Part shown: positions 34,797 through 43,927 of the stretch, piece after piece | How the letters are laid out: every line of letters begins with the position of its first letter | How positions within the stretch are numbered: position 1 is the stretch's first letter | Source: Microbacterium lemovicicum | GTDB taxonomy: Bacteria > Actinomycetota > Actinomycetes > Actinomycetales > Microbacteriaceae | Reading direction: 5' to 3' | Length of the DNA stretch: 64,000 nt | Assembly: GCF_003991875.1 (NCBI RefSeq) | Contig: NZ_CP031423.1 | Location: forward strand, 2,170,001-2,234,000 | The notes under the pieces: model-generated | What the model saw: only the letters and a program-made list of their open reading frames with translations | Told to the model about the DNA's origin: nothing | The model's database searches: none | Program-made: the position numbers and the translations under genes

Positions 34797-35813
34797 ATGG
34801 CTGAGACGACGAACGGCCGCGGCATCGCGGTGGTGACCGGAGGAAGCGCAGGACTGGGCCGGGCGGTGTCCCGGGAGCTCGCACGGCGGGGGTGGGACGT
34901 CGCGGTGCTGGCCCGCGGCCAGGACGGCATCGACGCCACCGTCGCCGAGGTGCAGCGCATCGGGCGGCGGTCGATCGGCGTCTCCGTCGACGTGGCGGAT
35001 TCGACAGGAGTGGAGGATGCCGCGCAGCGCGTCGAGGACGAGCTCGGCCCCATCTCGCTGTGGGTCAACAACGCCATGACCGGCACGATCTCCGAGTTCC
35101 TCGACACGGCCGTGGCCGACTTCGAACGGGCGACGGCCGTCACCTACCTCGGCTGCGTCAACGGCACCCGCGCGGCGCTCAGCCGGATGGTGCCGCGCAA
35201 CCGCGGCCATGTCATCCAGATCGGCTCCGCCCTCGCGCACCGCGGCATCCCGCTGCAGGCCGCCTACTGCGGAGCCAAGCACGCCATCCACGGCTTCACC
35301 GACGCCGTCGTGTCGGAGCTGACCCACGACAAGAGCAAGGTCGCCGTCTCCATCGTCGACATGCCGGCCCTCAACACCACGCAGTTCGGGTGGGTGAAGT
35401 CGGCGTTCCCCGAGCACCCGCAGCCGGTGCCCCCGATCTTCCAGCCCGAGGTGGGGGCGCGCGCCGTTGCCGACGTCGCCGACACCCCGCGTCGCCGCAC
35501 CTGGGTCGGCATCTCGACGGTCGAGACGATCCTCGGCGCGCGGTTCGCGGGCCGCTTCCTCGACTGGTACCTCGCGAAAGCCGCGTACCAGGGTCAGCTG
35601 GCGCCCGACAAGCCACGCTCGACGGTCGCGCCCAACCTCTACGAGCCGGTCCCCGGAGACGCCGGAGCGCACGGCGTCTTCGACGACAAGGCCCGCACCG
35701 ACAGCGTGCAGACCTGGGCGATCCGCCACCGCCGGGCACTGGCCGCGGCCGGTTCGGCAGTGGTCGGAGCCGCGGCGGTCGCCGGCGCCGCCCTCGTGCG
35801 GGGGCGGTCCTGA
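34797..35813 (+). CDS. Short-chain dehydrogenase with C-terminal membrane helix
   Basis: A 338-residue SDR. The Rossmann motif TGGSAGLGRAVSRELARRG (NAD(P) binding), NNAMTGTI and the catalytic Tyr-x3-Lys in AAYCGAKHA are present. The extension after about residue 250 ends in a hydrophobic helix (AAAGSAVVGAAAVAGAALV), so the enzyme is probably membrane-tethered. It is the first gene of a four-gene plus-strand run; the next ATG overlaps its stop. Substrate unknown. Confidence 0.88.
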   Translation: MAETTNGRGIAVVTGGSAGLGRAVSRELARRGWDVAVLARGQDGIDATVAEVQRIGRRSIGVSVDVADSTGVEDAAQRVEDELGPISLWVNNAMTGTISEFLDTAVADFERATAVTYLGCVNGTRAALSRMVPRNRGHVIQIGSALAHRGIPLQAAYCGAKHAIHGFTDAVVSELTHDKSKVAVSIVDMPALNTTQFGWVKSAFPEHPQPVPPIFQPEVGARAVADVADTPRRRTWVGISTVETILGARFAGRFLDWYLAKAAYQGQLAPDKPRSTVAPNLYEPVPGDAGAHGVFDDKARTDSVQTWAIRHRRALAAAGSAVVGAAAVAGAALVRGRS

Positions 35814-36307
35814 TGTCGGTGAACGTGCGCGAGCTGCGCTGCAGCCCCGAGGACGTCTTCCGGGTGCTCGGTGACGGCTGGCTCTATCCGGGTTGGGTGG
35901 TCGGGGCATCCCGCATGCGCGAGGTGCAGGCGAACTGGCCCGCCCAGGGCTCGCACCTCTTCCACTCCTTCGGCATCTGGCCTCTGCTCATCGACGACGA
36001 CACCGTCGTGGAGAAGGTCGATGCGCCGCGGCACCTCGTGATCCGGGCCAAGGGATGGCCGATGGGCGAGGCGCGCGTGACCATGGACGTGAAGCCGCGC
36101 GGCGACGGCTGCGTCGTGCGGATGCAGGAGGAGGCCGTCGCCGGCCCCGGCATGCTCGTGCCGCGATTCCTCATGGACATCCTGCTCACCTGGCGCAACA
36201 CGGAGGCCCTGCACCGTCTGGCCTACCTCGCGGAGGGCATCGCCGACCGTCCGGGAGGCGCATCGACGGCCGACCGCGAGATCGACGCCTCCGAGGCGAC
36301 GGAGTGA
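35813..36307 (+). CDS. SRPBCC (START-like) family protein
   Basis: A 164-residue polyketide-cyclase/START-fold protein of the SRPBCC superfamily ([40 protein letters not shown]). These bind a hydrophobic ligand in a central pocket. Its start overlaps the SDR stop and its stop overlaps the next start (GTGA), so it is made together with the SDR and the FAD oxidoreductase; a shared lipid or isoprenoid substrate is an inference. Confidence 0.82.
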   Translation: MSVNVRELRCSPEDVFRVLGDGWLYPGWVVGASRMREVQANWPAQGSHLFHSFGIWPLLIDDDTVVEKVDAPRHLVIRAKGWPMGEARVTMDVKPRGDGCVVRMQEEAVAGPGMLVPRFLMDILLTWRNTEALHRLAYLAEGIADRPGGASTADREIDASEATE

Positions 36308-37773
36308 GCGCACGCGCGGGCGGACAGCTGGATGCGGTGGTCGTCGGCGCCGGTCCGAACGGCCTGGCGGCGGCGGTGACCCTCGCCCGCGCGGGCCTGT
36401 CGGTCGCCGTCTTCGAGCGCTCCGACCAGATCGGCGGCGGGGCGTCGACCCGCGAGCTGACCCTTCCCGGCTTCGCGCACGACGTCTGCGCGGCCGTGCA
36501 CCCGATGGCGTTCGAGTCGCGCTTCTTCCGCGAGTTCGGTCTGCGCAGCCGGGTGCCGTTCGTCACGCCGGAGGTCTCCTTCGCGCAGCCCCTCGACGGC
36601 GGCCGCGCCGCCCTCGCCCACCTCGACCTCGCGCTGACGGCCGACGACCTCGGCCGCGACGGGCGCGCCTATGCACGGCTGATGAAGCCGCTGGTGGACC
36701 GCGCGACGGAGGTGGCCGAGTTCACCGGATCGACGCTCGTGCGGATGCCGCGGCATCCGCTCACGGTCGCCGCTTTCGGACTCCGCTCGCTCGAACAGGG
36801 CAGCCCGCTGTGGAACGCGCGCTTCTCGGGCGAGGAGGCGCCCGCGCTGCTGACCGGAGTGGCCGCGCACAGCATCCTGACCCAGCCGAGCCTCGCAGGC
36901 GCAGGCGCCGGGCTCACGCTCACCACCTACGCCCACGCGAAGGGGTGGCCCATCCCGCTCGGCGGCACGCAGGCCATCATCGAGGCGATGGCCGCCGACC
37001 TCCGCGCGCACGGCGGCACCATCGCGACGGGCGTCGACGTGTCCTCGCTCGACGAGCTGCCGCGCTCGCGCGTCGTGATCCTCGACGTGACGCCCCGTGC
37101 GCTCGCGCGCATCGCCGGAGAGCGGATGCCGCGCCGCTACCGCCGCGCGATGGAGTCGTTCCGCTACGGCGGCGGCGTCGCCAAGGTCGATTTCGCCCTG
37201 TCGGCTCCCGTGCCGTGGGCGAACGAGGGCGTCCGCCGCGCCGGCACCGTGCACGTCGGCGGCACGCGCCAGGAGATGGCCGCGGCCGAGAACGACGTCA
37301 ATCGTGGGCGGATGCCCGACCGCCCGTACGTCCTCACCGCGCAGCCCACCGTGTTCGACGGATCGCGCGCGCCGGAGGGCAAGCACACGCTGTGGACCTA
37401 CACGCACGTGCCCGCCGGCAGCAGCGCCGACCGTGCGGAGGCCATCACCCGCCAGATCGAGCGCTTCGCGCCGGGCTTCCGCGACACGGTGCTCGCGGTG
37501 AGCTCACGCTCGGCCGTCGAGGTCGAGAGCCACAACCCGAACTACCCCGGCGGCGACATCGCCGCGGGAGCGCCCACGCTCGGGCAGCTCATCCGCCGTC
37601 CGACGCTGGGCACCGAGCCCTGGCGCACACCCATGAGGGGCGTGTACCTCGCGTCGGCGTCGGTGTCCCCCGGACCGGGCGTGCACGGGCTCGCCGGATG
37701 GCACGCGGCGCTGAGCGCACTCCGCCACGAGTTCGGCTCGGGCGCGTGGCCCGACCTGTCGCCGCGAGGCTGA
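36304..37773 (+). CDS. Phytoene desaturase-like FAD oxidoreductase
   Basis: A 489-residue flavoprotein of the NAD(P)/FAD-dependent phytoene-dehydrogenase-like family. The N-terminal dinucleotide motif [20 protein letters not shown] and the second glycine motif [16 protein letters not shown] are intact, with the C-terminal FAD motif [20 protein letters not shown]. The CrtI-like fold suggests desaturation or oxidation of a long hydrophobic molecule, but no carotenoid genes are nearby. Starts at GTG overlapping the SRPBCC stop. Confidence 0.87.
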   Translation: MSARAGGQLDAVVVGAGPNGLAAAVTLARAGLSVAVFERSDQIGGGASTRELTLPGFAHDVCAAVHPMAFESRFFREFGLRSRVPFVTPEVSFAQPLDGGRAALAHLDLALTADDLGRDGRAYARLMKPLVDRATEVAEFTGSTLVRMPRHPLTVAAFGLRSLEQGSPLWNARFSGEEAPALLTGVAAHSILTQPSLAGAGAGLTLTTYAHAKGWPIPLGGTQAIIEAMAADLRAHGGTIATGVDVSSLDELPRSRVVILDVTPRALARIAGERMPRRYRRAMESFRYGGGVAKVDFALSAPVPWANEGVRRAGTVHVGGTRQEMAAAENDVNRGRMPDRPYVLTAQPTVFDGSRAPEGKHTLWTYTHVPAGSSADRAEAITRQIERFAPGFRDTVLAVSSRSAVEVESHNPNYPGGDIAAGAPTLGQLIRRPTLGTEPWRTPMRGVYLASASVSPGPGVHGLAGWHAALSALRHEFGSGAWPDLSPRG

Positions 37774-37823
37774 ACCGTGCGCGACGGCAGCAGGGTCCGT
37801 ATCCTGGCGGCAGGGAGGACGCG

Positions 37824-38615
37824 ATGATCGAGACGGGTCTGTCATGCGGCACGGTCGTCGTGACCGGCGCCGGGCGCGGTCAAGGGGCCGCGGAGGCGCT
37901 CGCGCTGGCCGACGCCGGCATGACCGTGATCGCCACGGACATCCTCGACGCCTCCGACGCCGAGGTCGCGGGGGTCGACGGCATCCACTACCGGCGGCTC
38001 GACGTCGCCGACGACGCCGCGTGGACCGTGCTCGCCCACGATCTCGTGGGGATGCTGGAGGGTGCGCCGCTGCGCGGACTCGTCAACAACGCCGGAATCA
38101 CGCACCGCGCGCGGCTCGCCGATGTCGCCCGGGTCGACTGGGACCGGGTGATGGCGGTCAACCTGACCGGTCCGCTCCTAGCGATCCAGTCGCTCGCGCC
38201 GCTCATGGCGACCGGGTCGTCGATCGTGAACATCGGGTCGTCGGCGGGCCTGACGGGCCACTACCCCGTCGCCTACACGGCGTCGAAGTGGGGTCTGCGC
38301 GGGCTCACCCACAGCGCTGCGACCGAACTCGGACCCCGCGGCATCCGGGTCAACATCGTCCACCCCGGTTTCATCGAGACGCCGATGACCGCGAGCGCGC
38401 CGGCGCCCATGCGCACCGCTCAGAGCGAGCTGACGCCGCTCCCCCGGTTCGGTGAGCCGCACGACGTCGTCGGCGCGGTGCTGTTCCTGCTGTCCGATGC
38501 CTCGGCCTACATCACCGGTGCGGAGATCCCGGTGGACGGCGGATTCACGTCGTCCGCGGGCGCCAAGCTGATCGCCGACCGCATCGCCGGGGCTCAGCCG
38601 CCGCCGTCCTCCTGA
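37824..38615 (+). CDS. Short-chain dehydrogenase/reductase (classical)
   Basis: A 263-residue classical SDR. TGAGRGQGAAEALALADAG binds the nucleotide, NNAGITHRARL and the catalytic Ser/Tyr/Lys set (NIGSSAGLTG, VAYTASKWG) are in place, and the C-terminus has the usual ITGAEIPVDGGFTS. GGGAGGA precedes the ATG. It lies 50 bases behind the FAD oxidoreductase and probably shares its transcript. Substrate unknown. Confidence 0.9.
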   Translation: MIETGLSCGTVVVTGAGRGQGAAEALALADAGMTVIATDILDASDAEVAGVDGIHYRRLDVADDAAWTVLAHDLVGMLEGAPLRGLVNNAGITHRARLADVARVDWDRVMAVNLTGPLLAIQSLAPLMATGSSIVNIGSSAGLTGHYPVAYTASKWGLRGLTHSAATELGPRGIRVNIVHPGFIETPMTASAPAPMRTAQSELTPLPRFGEPHDVVGAVLFLLSDASAYITGAEIPVDGGFTSSAGAKLIADRIAGAQPPPSS

Positions 38616-38635
38616 ACTCCCTCGACCCCCGGATG

Positions 38636-38665
38636 AACGCGATTCCGGGCGGGAAACACCGCGTT
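38636..38665. repeat. Dispersed repeat family C, copy 1 (short)
   Basis: AACGCGATTC to CACCGCGTT: the outer six bases AACGCG/CGCGTT pair. The segment aligns with 53069-53099 apart from one base gap (AACGCGATTC, GCGGGAA, CGCCGCG/CACCGCG). It lies between the convergent SDR and GMC genes and could act as a terminator for both. Confidence 0.6.
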
Positions 38666-38681
38666 GCGCCGCCCGGCCGGG

Positions 38682-40250
38682 TCAGGCGCCGAGCGCCTCC
38701 GCAGCCTTGCGCGCGCCGCGGACGGCGACCGCGACGCTCATGAGCGTCGGGTTGACGGTGTTGGCGGTCGGTATGGTGCCGTTGCCGCCGACGACGAGGC
38801 CGTCGACGCCCCACACACGCGACCACGGGTCGGCGACCGAGGTGCCGTCGTCGGCGACGCCGATGCGGGTGGTGCCCATGAAGTGCAGGCTCGAGCCGGG
38901 CGGCAGCAGCCGGGGCTCGGCGATGAACTTGCCGATGGCGCGGCCCGCGCGGCGGAGGCGCTCCGTGGCCGCGGCGATCTCGCGCTCCTCGTTCTCGGTG
39001 AGCTCGTACCGGATCGTCATGTTGGGGAAGCCGCGGTAGTCGGGCTCGTCGTCGTCGAAGGTGACGGCGTCCTCGAAGCGCGGCTGCTTGCGCGTGCCGT
39101 AGCCCATGTTGACGTAGCCCCAGCGGTTGTCCGCGTCGGGGTGGTCCGCGGGCAGCGGGAACGGCGGATTCTCGGCGTACATCACCTGCAGCGAGAACGG
39201 GTGGTTGGGCTCGGAGAACGGGATGCGGTTGACCGCGGCCACCGGGTCGACGGGGTTGATCGAACGTCGCGCGATCTCCGCGTCGAGGTCGGCCTCGGTG
39301 GCGTACTGCTCGATCAGGTCGGCGTCGACCTTGACCGTCGAGATCACCACCGGGTGCTCGGTCAGATAGTGGCCGAGCGCCGTCGGGCGCACGCCCGAGG
39401 CCCAGAGCAGCTGGGGCGTGCGGAACGCGTCGGCGGCCACGACGACCAGATCGGCCGGGACGAAACGGGTCTCCCGCGTGCGGAGATCCTCGACGGTGAC
39501 GCCGGTCGCCCGGCCGTCCTCGACCTCGACGCGGGTCACCAGGCTGAGGTCGTGCAGCTCGAACCGGGCGCTCTCGGGCGCCTCGGGATCGATGAGCGGA
39601 CCGAGCACGACGTCCGAGCCCGCCCAGCGCATGCTCCCGTCGGGCTGCGGATCACCGGCCACCGGCAGCGTGCTCGGTCCGTAGCCCTCGGGCAGCTCGT
39701 CGCGGAACTCGTCCTCCAGGAGCGAGCGGATGCCGGCGCCGACCGCCGAGTCGGCGAAGGCCGCGCTCGACACGTGCAGCAGCTTCTTCGCCTCGGTGAG
39801 CAGGTCGTCCCACTCCGCGTCGTCGATGAAGGGGATCCGCTCGCTGAACTGCGGTGACGGCGTGGCGCACGTCCAGTGGGCCCCCATGCCGCCAACGTTG
39901 GTGGAGGCGGCCGCCGCGGGGAAGCTCGAGGCGTGACCCGATCCCTCGCCGCCGAAGTCGATGAGGTGCGTGCCCTCCCGGGCGGTGAACATCCCCTCCA
40001 CCGCGACGCCGGCCGGCAGACCCAGTGACTCGCGCAGCGAACCTGCCTGCGGACCCTGGGAGATCTCGCGGGCATGCTTCTTCTCCGCCGGGTCCGCGAT
40101 GTTGCGCACGCTCTCGCCGGGGATCGCCGTCAGCTGCGGGCCGGCCTCGAACATCACGACCTTCGCGCCGGGCACCGATTCCACGAGCACACGCGCATAC
40201 GCGGCGCCGATCGGGCCGCTGCCGACGACGACGACGGTGGGTTCGGACAT
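38682..40250 (-). CDS. GMC-family FAD oxidoreductase (pyranose oxidase / C-glycoside 3-oxidase-like), first copy
   Basis: A 522-residue flavoprotein. FAD binds at VVVVGSGPIGAAYARVLVES, MGAHWTC follows, and the catalytic pair sits in SLHFMGTTRIG (His456) and NTVNPTLMSVA (Asn500). The layout matches pyranose oxidases and CarA-type C-glycoside 3-oxidases, which oxidise a glucosyl C3 hydroxyl to a ketone. It is a clear paralogue of the GMC gene at 60659. An MFS transporter is encoded just upstream, in the same unit (59-base gap). There is no signal peptide. Confidence 0.85.
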   Translation of the reverse strand: MSEPTVVVVGSGPIGAAYARVLVESVPGAKVVMFEAGPQLTAIPGESVRNIADPAEKKHAREISQGPQAGSLRESLGLPAGVAVEGMFTAREGTHLIDFGGEGSGHASSFPAAAASTNVGGMGAHWTCATPSPQFSERIPFIDDAEWDDLLTEAKKLLHVSSAAFADSAVGAGIRSLLEDEFRDELPEGYGPSTLPVAGDPQPDGSMRWAGSDVVLGPLIDPEAPESARFELHDLSLVTRVEVEDGRATGVTVEDLRTRETRFVPADLVVVAADAFRTPQLLWASGVRPTALGHYLTEHPVVISTVKVDADLIEQYATEADLDAEIARRSINPVDPVAAVNRIPFSEPNHPFSLQVMYAENPPFPLPADHPDADNRWGYVNMGYGTRKQPRFEDAVTFDDDEPDYRGFPNMTIRYELTENEEREIAAATERLRRAGRAIGKFIAEPRLLPPGSSLHFMGTTRIGVADDGTSVADPWSRVWGVDGLVVGGNGTIPTANTVNPTLMSVAVAVRGARKAAEALGA

Positions 40251-40309
40251 GATGACTCCTCGAGACGGGTGGAACAGGGGGAACAGGGAAGGAGAGCGGA
40301 TGCCGCGGC

Positions 40310-41800
40310 TCAGACCGACTGCGTCTGCGGGTCGGGAACGGTGGCCGGGGTCTCGTCGCTGAGCCGTCCGCCGGGGAGGGCGACCGCCGCGACGATGCCC
40401 AGCGCGTACACGGCGGCGAGGGCGAGGAAGATCGGCGAGAACACGTCGTGGTAGATCAGCGCCACCGCGTCCTGCACCTCGGGCGAGGCGGCGTGCACGG
40501 CCTTCGGGGTGAGGGTCGCAGCATCCAGGGTCGACGGCAGCAGCGCCGCCACGCCGAACCCCAGGACGCCGCCGACCACGGCGGTGCCCAGCGTGGACGC
40601 GACCTGCCGGACGAGGTTGGTCGTCGCCGTCACGGCGCCGAGGTCCGACGCCGGGGCGGAGCTCTGCACGAGGGCGAAGACGAGGTTCATGAACCCGCCC
40701 GTGCCCATGCCGACGACGGCCATGACGATCATCGGCACCCACAGGGGCGCGCCCGGCGGCAGCAGGGCCATCACCAGAAGACCGCCGGCGCTCAGCGCCG
40801 TGCCGATGATCGGATAGGGGCGGTAGCGCCCGGATCGGCTCACCAGGTAGCCGGTGAGCAGGTTGGCCACGAGCATGCCCAGCACCGTCGCGATGGGCAC
40901 GAGCCCGGACACGGTCGCGCTGGTGCGGTACGCCATCTGGAAGTACGTCGGCAGGTAGGACGTGGTGGCGAACAGGCCCGCCCCGATGATCGCCGAGAGG
41001 CCCAGGCACGCGAGGATCGTCCGGTTGCGCAGCAGATGCAGGGGGATGATCGGCGCGTCGGCGCGCACCTCGATGACGAAGAACACCACGAAACCCGCCG
41101 CCGCGACGGCGAAGTGCACGAGCGCCGAGAGGAGCAGCGTCTCTTCTCCGACCCACGTCACGGCCAGCACCAGGGCGACGAGCGAGAGGGTGAACACGAC
41201 GGATCCGGCGACGTCGAACCGCGGGTGTGCGCCGCCGGGCAGATGCGGCACCGCGATGAGGGCGAGGGTGAGGGCGACGATGCCCACGGGCACGTTGATC
41301 CAGAACACCCACTGCCAGCCCCAGAAGTCGGTGATCAGGCCGCCGAGCACGGGCCCGACGACGATCGCGATCGGGAAGGCGGCGCCGATGATCGCCATGT
41401 ACCGCGGCCGCTCCCGGGGGCTGGTCACCCGGGCGATGATCGTCTGCGACATCAGCTGGATGCCCGCGGAGCTGACGCCCTGCACGACGCGTGCGGCGAT
41501 GAGCCAGCCCATGCTGGGCGCGAACCCGCAGGCGAGGGAGGCCGCCACGAAGAGCACGAGCGAGGCGACGAAGACCCGCCGGGGGCCGATGACGTCGCCG
41601 AGCTTGCCGAGCACGGGCAGCATGACGGTGGCCGACAGCGTGTAGCCGACCATGATCCAGCTGAGCTGCTCGAGCGCGCCCAGCTCGCCCGCGATGGTGG
41701 CGAGCGAGGTGGACACGACGGTGTGGTCGAGGGCGCCGAGGAACGACACCACGAGGAGGGAGGCGACGAGAAGCCGCAGGCGCAGAGGAGACAGAGTCAT
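40310..41800 (-). CDS. MFS transporter, 14-helix DHA2 type
   Basis: A 496-residue major-facilitator protein with about 14 helices. Signature segments are LDHTVVSTSLATIAGELG (motif D1), LGKLGDVIGPRRVFV (motif A) and VQGVSSAGIQLMSQTIIARV, then GPVLGGLITDFWGWQWVFWINVP (motif C region). DHA2 proteins usually export drugs, but here it is co-transcribed with a sugar-type GMC oxidase and could carry glycosides or aglycones. A consensus-like promoter lies about 100 bases upstream. Confidence 0.88.
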   Translation of the reverse strand: MTLSPLRLRLLVASLLVVSFLGALDHTVVSTSLATIAGELGALEQLSWIMVGYTLSATVMLPVLGKLGDVIGPRRVFVASLVLFVAASLACGFAPSMGWLIAARVVQGVSSAGIQLMSQTIIARVTSPRERPRYMAIIGAAFPIAIVVGPVLGGLITDFWGWQWVFWINVPVGIVALTLALIAVPHLPGGAHPRFDVAGSVVFTLSLVALVLAVTWVGEETLLLSALVHFAVAAAGFVVFFVIEVRADAPIIPLHLLRNRTILACLGLSAIIGAGLFATTSYLPTYFQMAYRTSATVSGLVPIATVLGMLVANLLTGYLVSRSGRYRPYPIIGTALSAGGLLVMALLPPGAPLWVPMIVMAVVGMGTGGFMNLVFALVQSSAPASDLGAVTATTNLVRQVASTLGTAVVGGVLGFGVAALLPSTLDAATLTPKAVHAASPEVQDAVALIYHDVFSPIFLALAAVYALGIVAAVALPGGRLSDETPATVPDPQTQSV

Positions 41801-41900
41801 CGGAGTGGCACCCGTACGACCGGGTGATCGACGCGACCGTGTGTGTCGCTCCGGCATCAGCACCGTGCGAACGGACCCTGCAGGCCCCGACGTCTCTGTC

Positions 41901-41929
41901 ATTCTACGGCCTCTTCGGTCGGTTTTCAA
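41901..41929 (-). promoter_or_regulatory. Promoter of the MFS-GMC unit
   Basis: On the minus strand TTGAAA (41924-41929), a 17-base spacer and TAGAAT (41901-41906). The -35 box sits in GGTTGAAAACC, a small inverted repeat that could be an operator. The gap between this gene pair and the upstream FAH gene shows that it is a separate transcription unit. Confidence 0.7.
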
Positions 41930-41945
41930 CCAAAGTCGCGGGGAT

Positions 41946-42911
41946 TCACCGGTTGCGCGGACGCTTCCGGGCGGCCGGGATCGGCGGGGCCGGCACGCGC
42001 TGCCCGACCGTGTTGACGATCTCGCCGACGCCCTCGATGACCATCCGCACCTCGTCACCGGGCTCCAGAGGCGGCGGGCTCAGCTCGCCGCTTCGTCCCC
42101 ACAGCTCGCCGAGGCATCCGCCGTTGCCGACCGTGCCCGAACCGAGCACGTCACCCGGACGCACGACGGAGTTGCGCGCGGCGTAGGCCACGAGCTCCGG
42201 GAAGGGCCATCCCATGTTCGAGATGCGGTCCTCCCCCACCCGCTCGCCGTTGATGCTCACCTCGGCGTGCAGCGGAAGGAAGCCGTCGCCGTCGAGGCGA
42301 TCCGCGAACTCGTCGGCCGTGACGATCCACGGCCCGAGGGTCGTGGCGAAGTCCTTGCCCTTCGCAGGACCGAGACGCACCTTCATCTCACGGGCCTGGA
42401 GGTCGCGAGCCGACCAGTCGTTCATCACGGTGTAGCCGAAGATGTGGGATGCCGCGGCCTCGACGTCGAGGTTGGCACCGTCGGATCCCGGCACGGCGCC
42501 GATGACGACGGCGAGCTCCAGCTCGAAGTCCAGACGAGCGGTCTCCGGCACGTCCACGACCTCGCCGCTGGCGCGGACGCTGTGCGGGTTGGTGAAGTAG
42601 AACGTGGGCAGCTGGTACCACTCCGGGACGACCTCGCTGGCGCCGTCGACCGAGGCGCTGATGCCCTCGACGTGCTCCTCGAAGGCCACGAAGTCGCGGA
42701 TGGAGGCCGGCACGAGAGGGGCGAGCAGCTCGACCGCGTCGCGCGGGACGCCCTGCTCCGCCTCGACGGCCCGGCCGAGGCGCAGGGCCTCGTCGAGGCC
42801 GCGGGCCAGCACGTCGGCGACGGTCACACCGTCGGGGAAGGCGATGACCCGGTCGTCGAGGATGATCCCCTCGCCGATGCCGTCGGGCCCGTTCCAGCGT
42901 CCGATCCTCAC
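41946..42911 (-). CDS. Fumarylacetoacetate hydrolase (FAH) family protein, first copy
   Basis: A 321-residue FAH-fold hydrolase or decarboxylase. The metal-site acids lie in ARLDFELELAVVIG and VMNDWSARDLQ, followed by GPAKGKDFATTLGPW. In aromatic degradation such enzymes cleave or hydrate ring-fission products such as fumarylpyruvate or 2-oxo-hept-3-enedioates. It starts at GTG overlapping the amidohydrolase stop (GTGA). It is the last gene of the ring-cleavage operon. Confidence 0.87.
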   Translation of the reverse strand: MRIGRWNGPDGIGEGIILDDRVIAFPDGVTVADVLARGLDEALRLGRAVEAEQGVPRDAVELLAPLVPASIRDFVAFEEHVEGISASVDGASEVVPEWYQLPTFYFTNPHSVRASGEVVDVPETARLDFELELAVVIGAVPGSDGANLDVEAAASHIFGYTVMNDWSARDLQAREMKVRLGPAKGKDFATTLGPWIVTADEFADRLDGDGFLPLHAEVSINGERVGEDRISNMGWPFPELVAYAARNSVVRPGDVLGSGTVGNGGCLGELWGRSGELSPPPLEPGDEVRMVIEGVGEIVNTVGQRVPAPPIPAARKRPRNR

Positions 42912-43927
42912 GCGTGCACCCGGTCTTCCACCAGGGACAGCGCGTTGGCGCCGGCGATCCGCTCGACGATCTCGCTCGGCAGGCCCGCGCTGCGGACGAA
43001 GCCGAGCGGGTCCTCCGAGCCCATGTCGAACGGGAAGTCGCTGCCCAGCAGCACCCGGGACCCGCCGGCGACCTCCACGAGGTGGCGCAGCGCCATCGGG
43101 TCGTGCACGACCGTGTCGAACCAGAGCTTGCGCAGGTAGGTCGAGGGCTCGTGCTCGCAGCGCCGCGCGTCGGGGCGCACGCGCCACGCGTGGTCGGAGC
43201 GGCCGATCGCGAACGGCAGGTAGCCGCCGCCGTGCGCCGCGACGATCTTGAGGCGCGGGTGACGGTCGAGCACGCCGGAGAAGATGAGGTGCGACAGCGC
43301 GACGGCGTTCTCCGTCGGCTGACCCACCGTGTTGGCGAGGTAGAACCGGTCGAGGCGCTCGTCCAGCGAGCAGCCGAACGGGTGCAGGAACACGACGCAG
43401 CCGAGCTCCGCCGCGCGGGCCCAGAACGGCTCGAGGCGCTCGTCGGACAGCTCGACGTCGCCCGCGAACGAGGAGATCTCCACCCCGGCGAGTCCGCGAC
43501 CGAGCACGGCGTCATCGAGGTACTCGACGATGTGCGCCGGATGCTGCAGCGGCACGACCCCGAGTCCGGTGAGCCGGTCGGGCGCCTGGCCGACGTGCTC
43601 GGCGACGAGGCGGTTCGTCTCCCCCGCGACCCATCCGGCCAGGCCCTCGCCCGCCCACGGGTAGAAGTGGTTCGGCGACACGCTGACCCACTGGCGGTCG
43701 ATGCCCTGGGCGTCCATGGATGCCAGGCGCTCGCGCACGTCGGTGAGCTTCGGTATGCGGGACCCGACCATGGGACCCGAGACCTTCATGCTCTCGATGC
43801 CGTTGCGGCGGCGCTCCAGGTCGGCCGCCGCGGCGACCTCCTCGGGCGCGCGGCGCTCGACCTCGGCGTGCAGGCCCGGAAGGAGGACGTGCGCGTGCAC
43901 GTCGACGGTGGGATGCTGCGCGCTCAC
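42908..43927 (-). CDS. Amidohydrolase-2 family protein (decarboxylase-like)
   Basis: A 339-residue metal-dependent TIM-barrel protein of the ACMSD/gamma-resorcylate-decarboxylase group. Metal-binding VDVHAHVLLPG begins the chain, followed by VVFLHPFGC, IVAAHGGGYLPF and the catalytic Asp in VLLGSDFPFDMG. Members remove CO2 from aromatic or semialdehyde carboxylates or hydrolyse ring products. GTGA overlaps on both sides bind it into the operon with the FAD hydroxylase and FAH gene. Confidence 0.85.
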   Translation of the reverse strand: MSAQHPTVDVHAHVLLPGLHAEVERRAPEEVAAAADLERRRNGIESMKVSGPMVGSRIPKLTDVRERLASMDAQGIDRQWVSVSPNHFYPWAGEGLAGWVAGETNRLVAEHVGQAPDRLTGLGVVPLQHPAHIVEYLDDAVLGRGLAGVEISSFAGDVELSDERLEPFWARAAELGCVVFLHPFGCSLDERLDRFYLANTVGQPTENAVALSHLIFSGVLDRHPRLKIVAAHGGGYLPFAIGRSDHAWRVRPDARRCEHEPSTYLRKLWFDTVVHDPMALRHLVEVAGGSRVLLGSDFPFDMGSEDPLGFVRSAGLPSEIVERIAGANALSLVEDRVHA

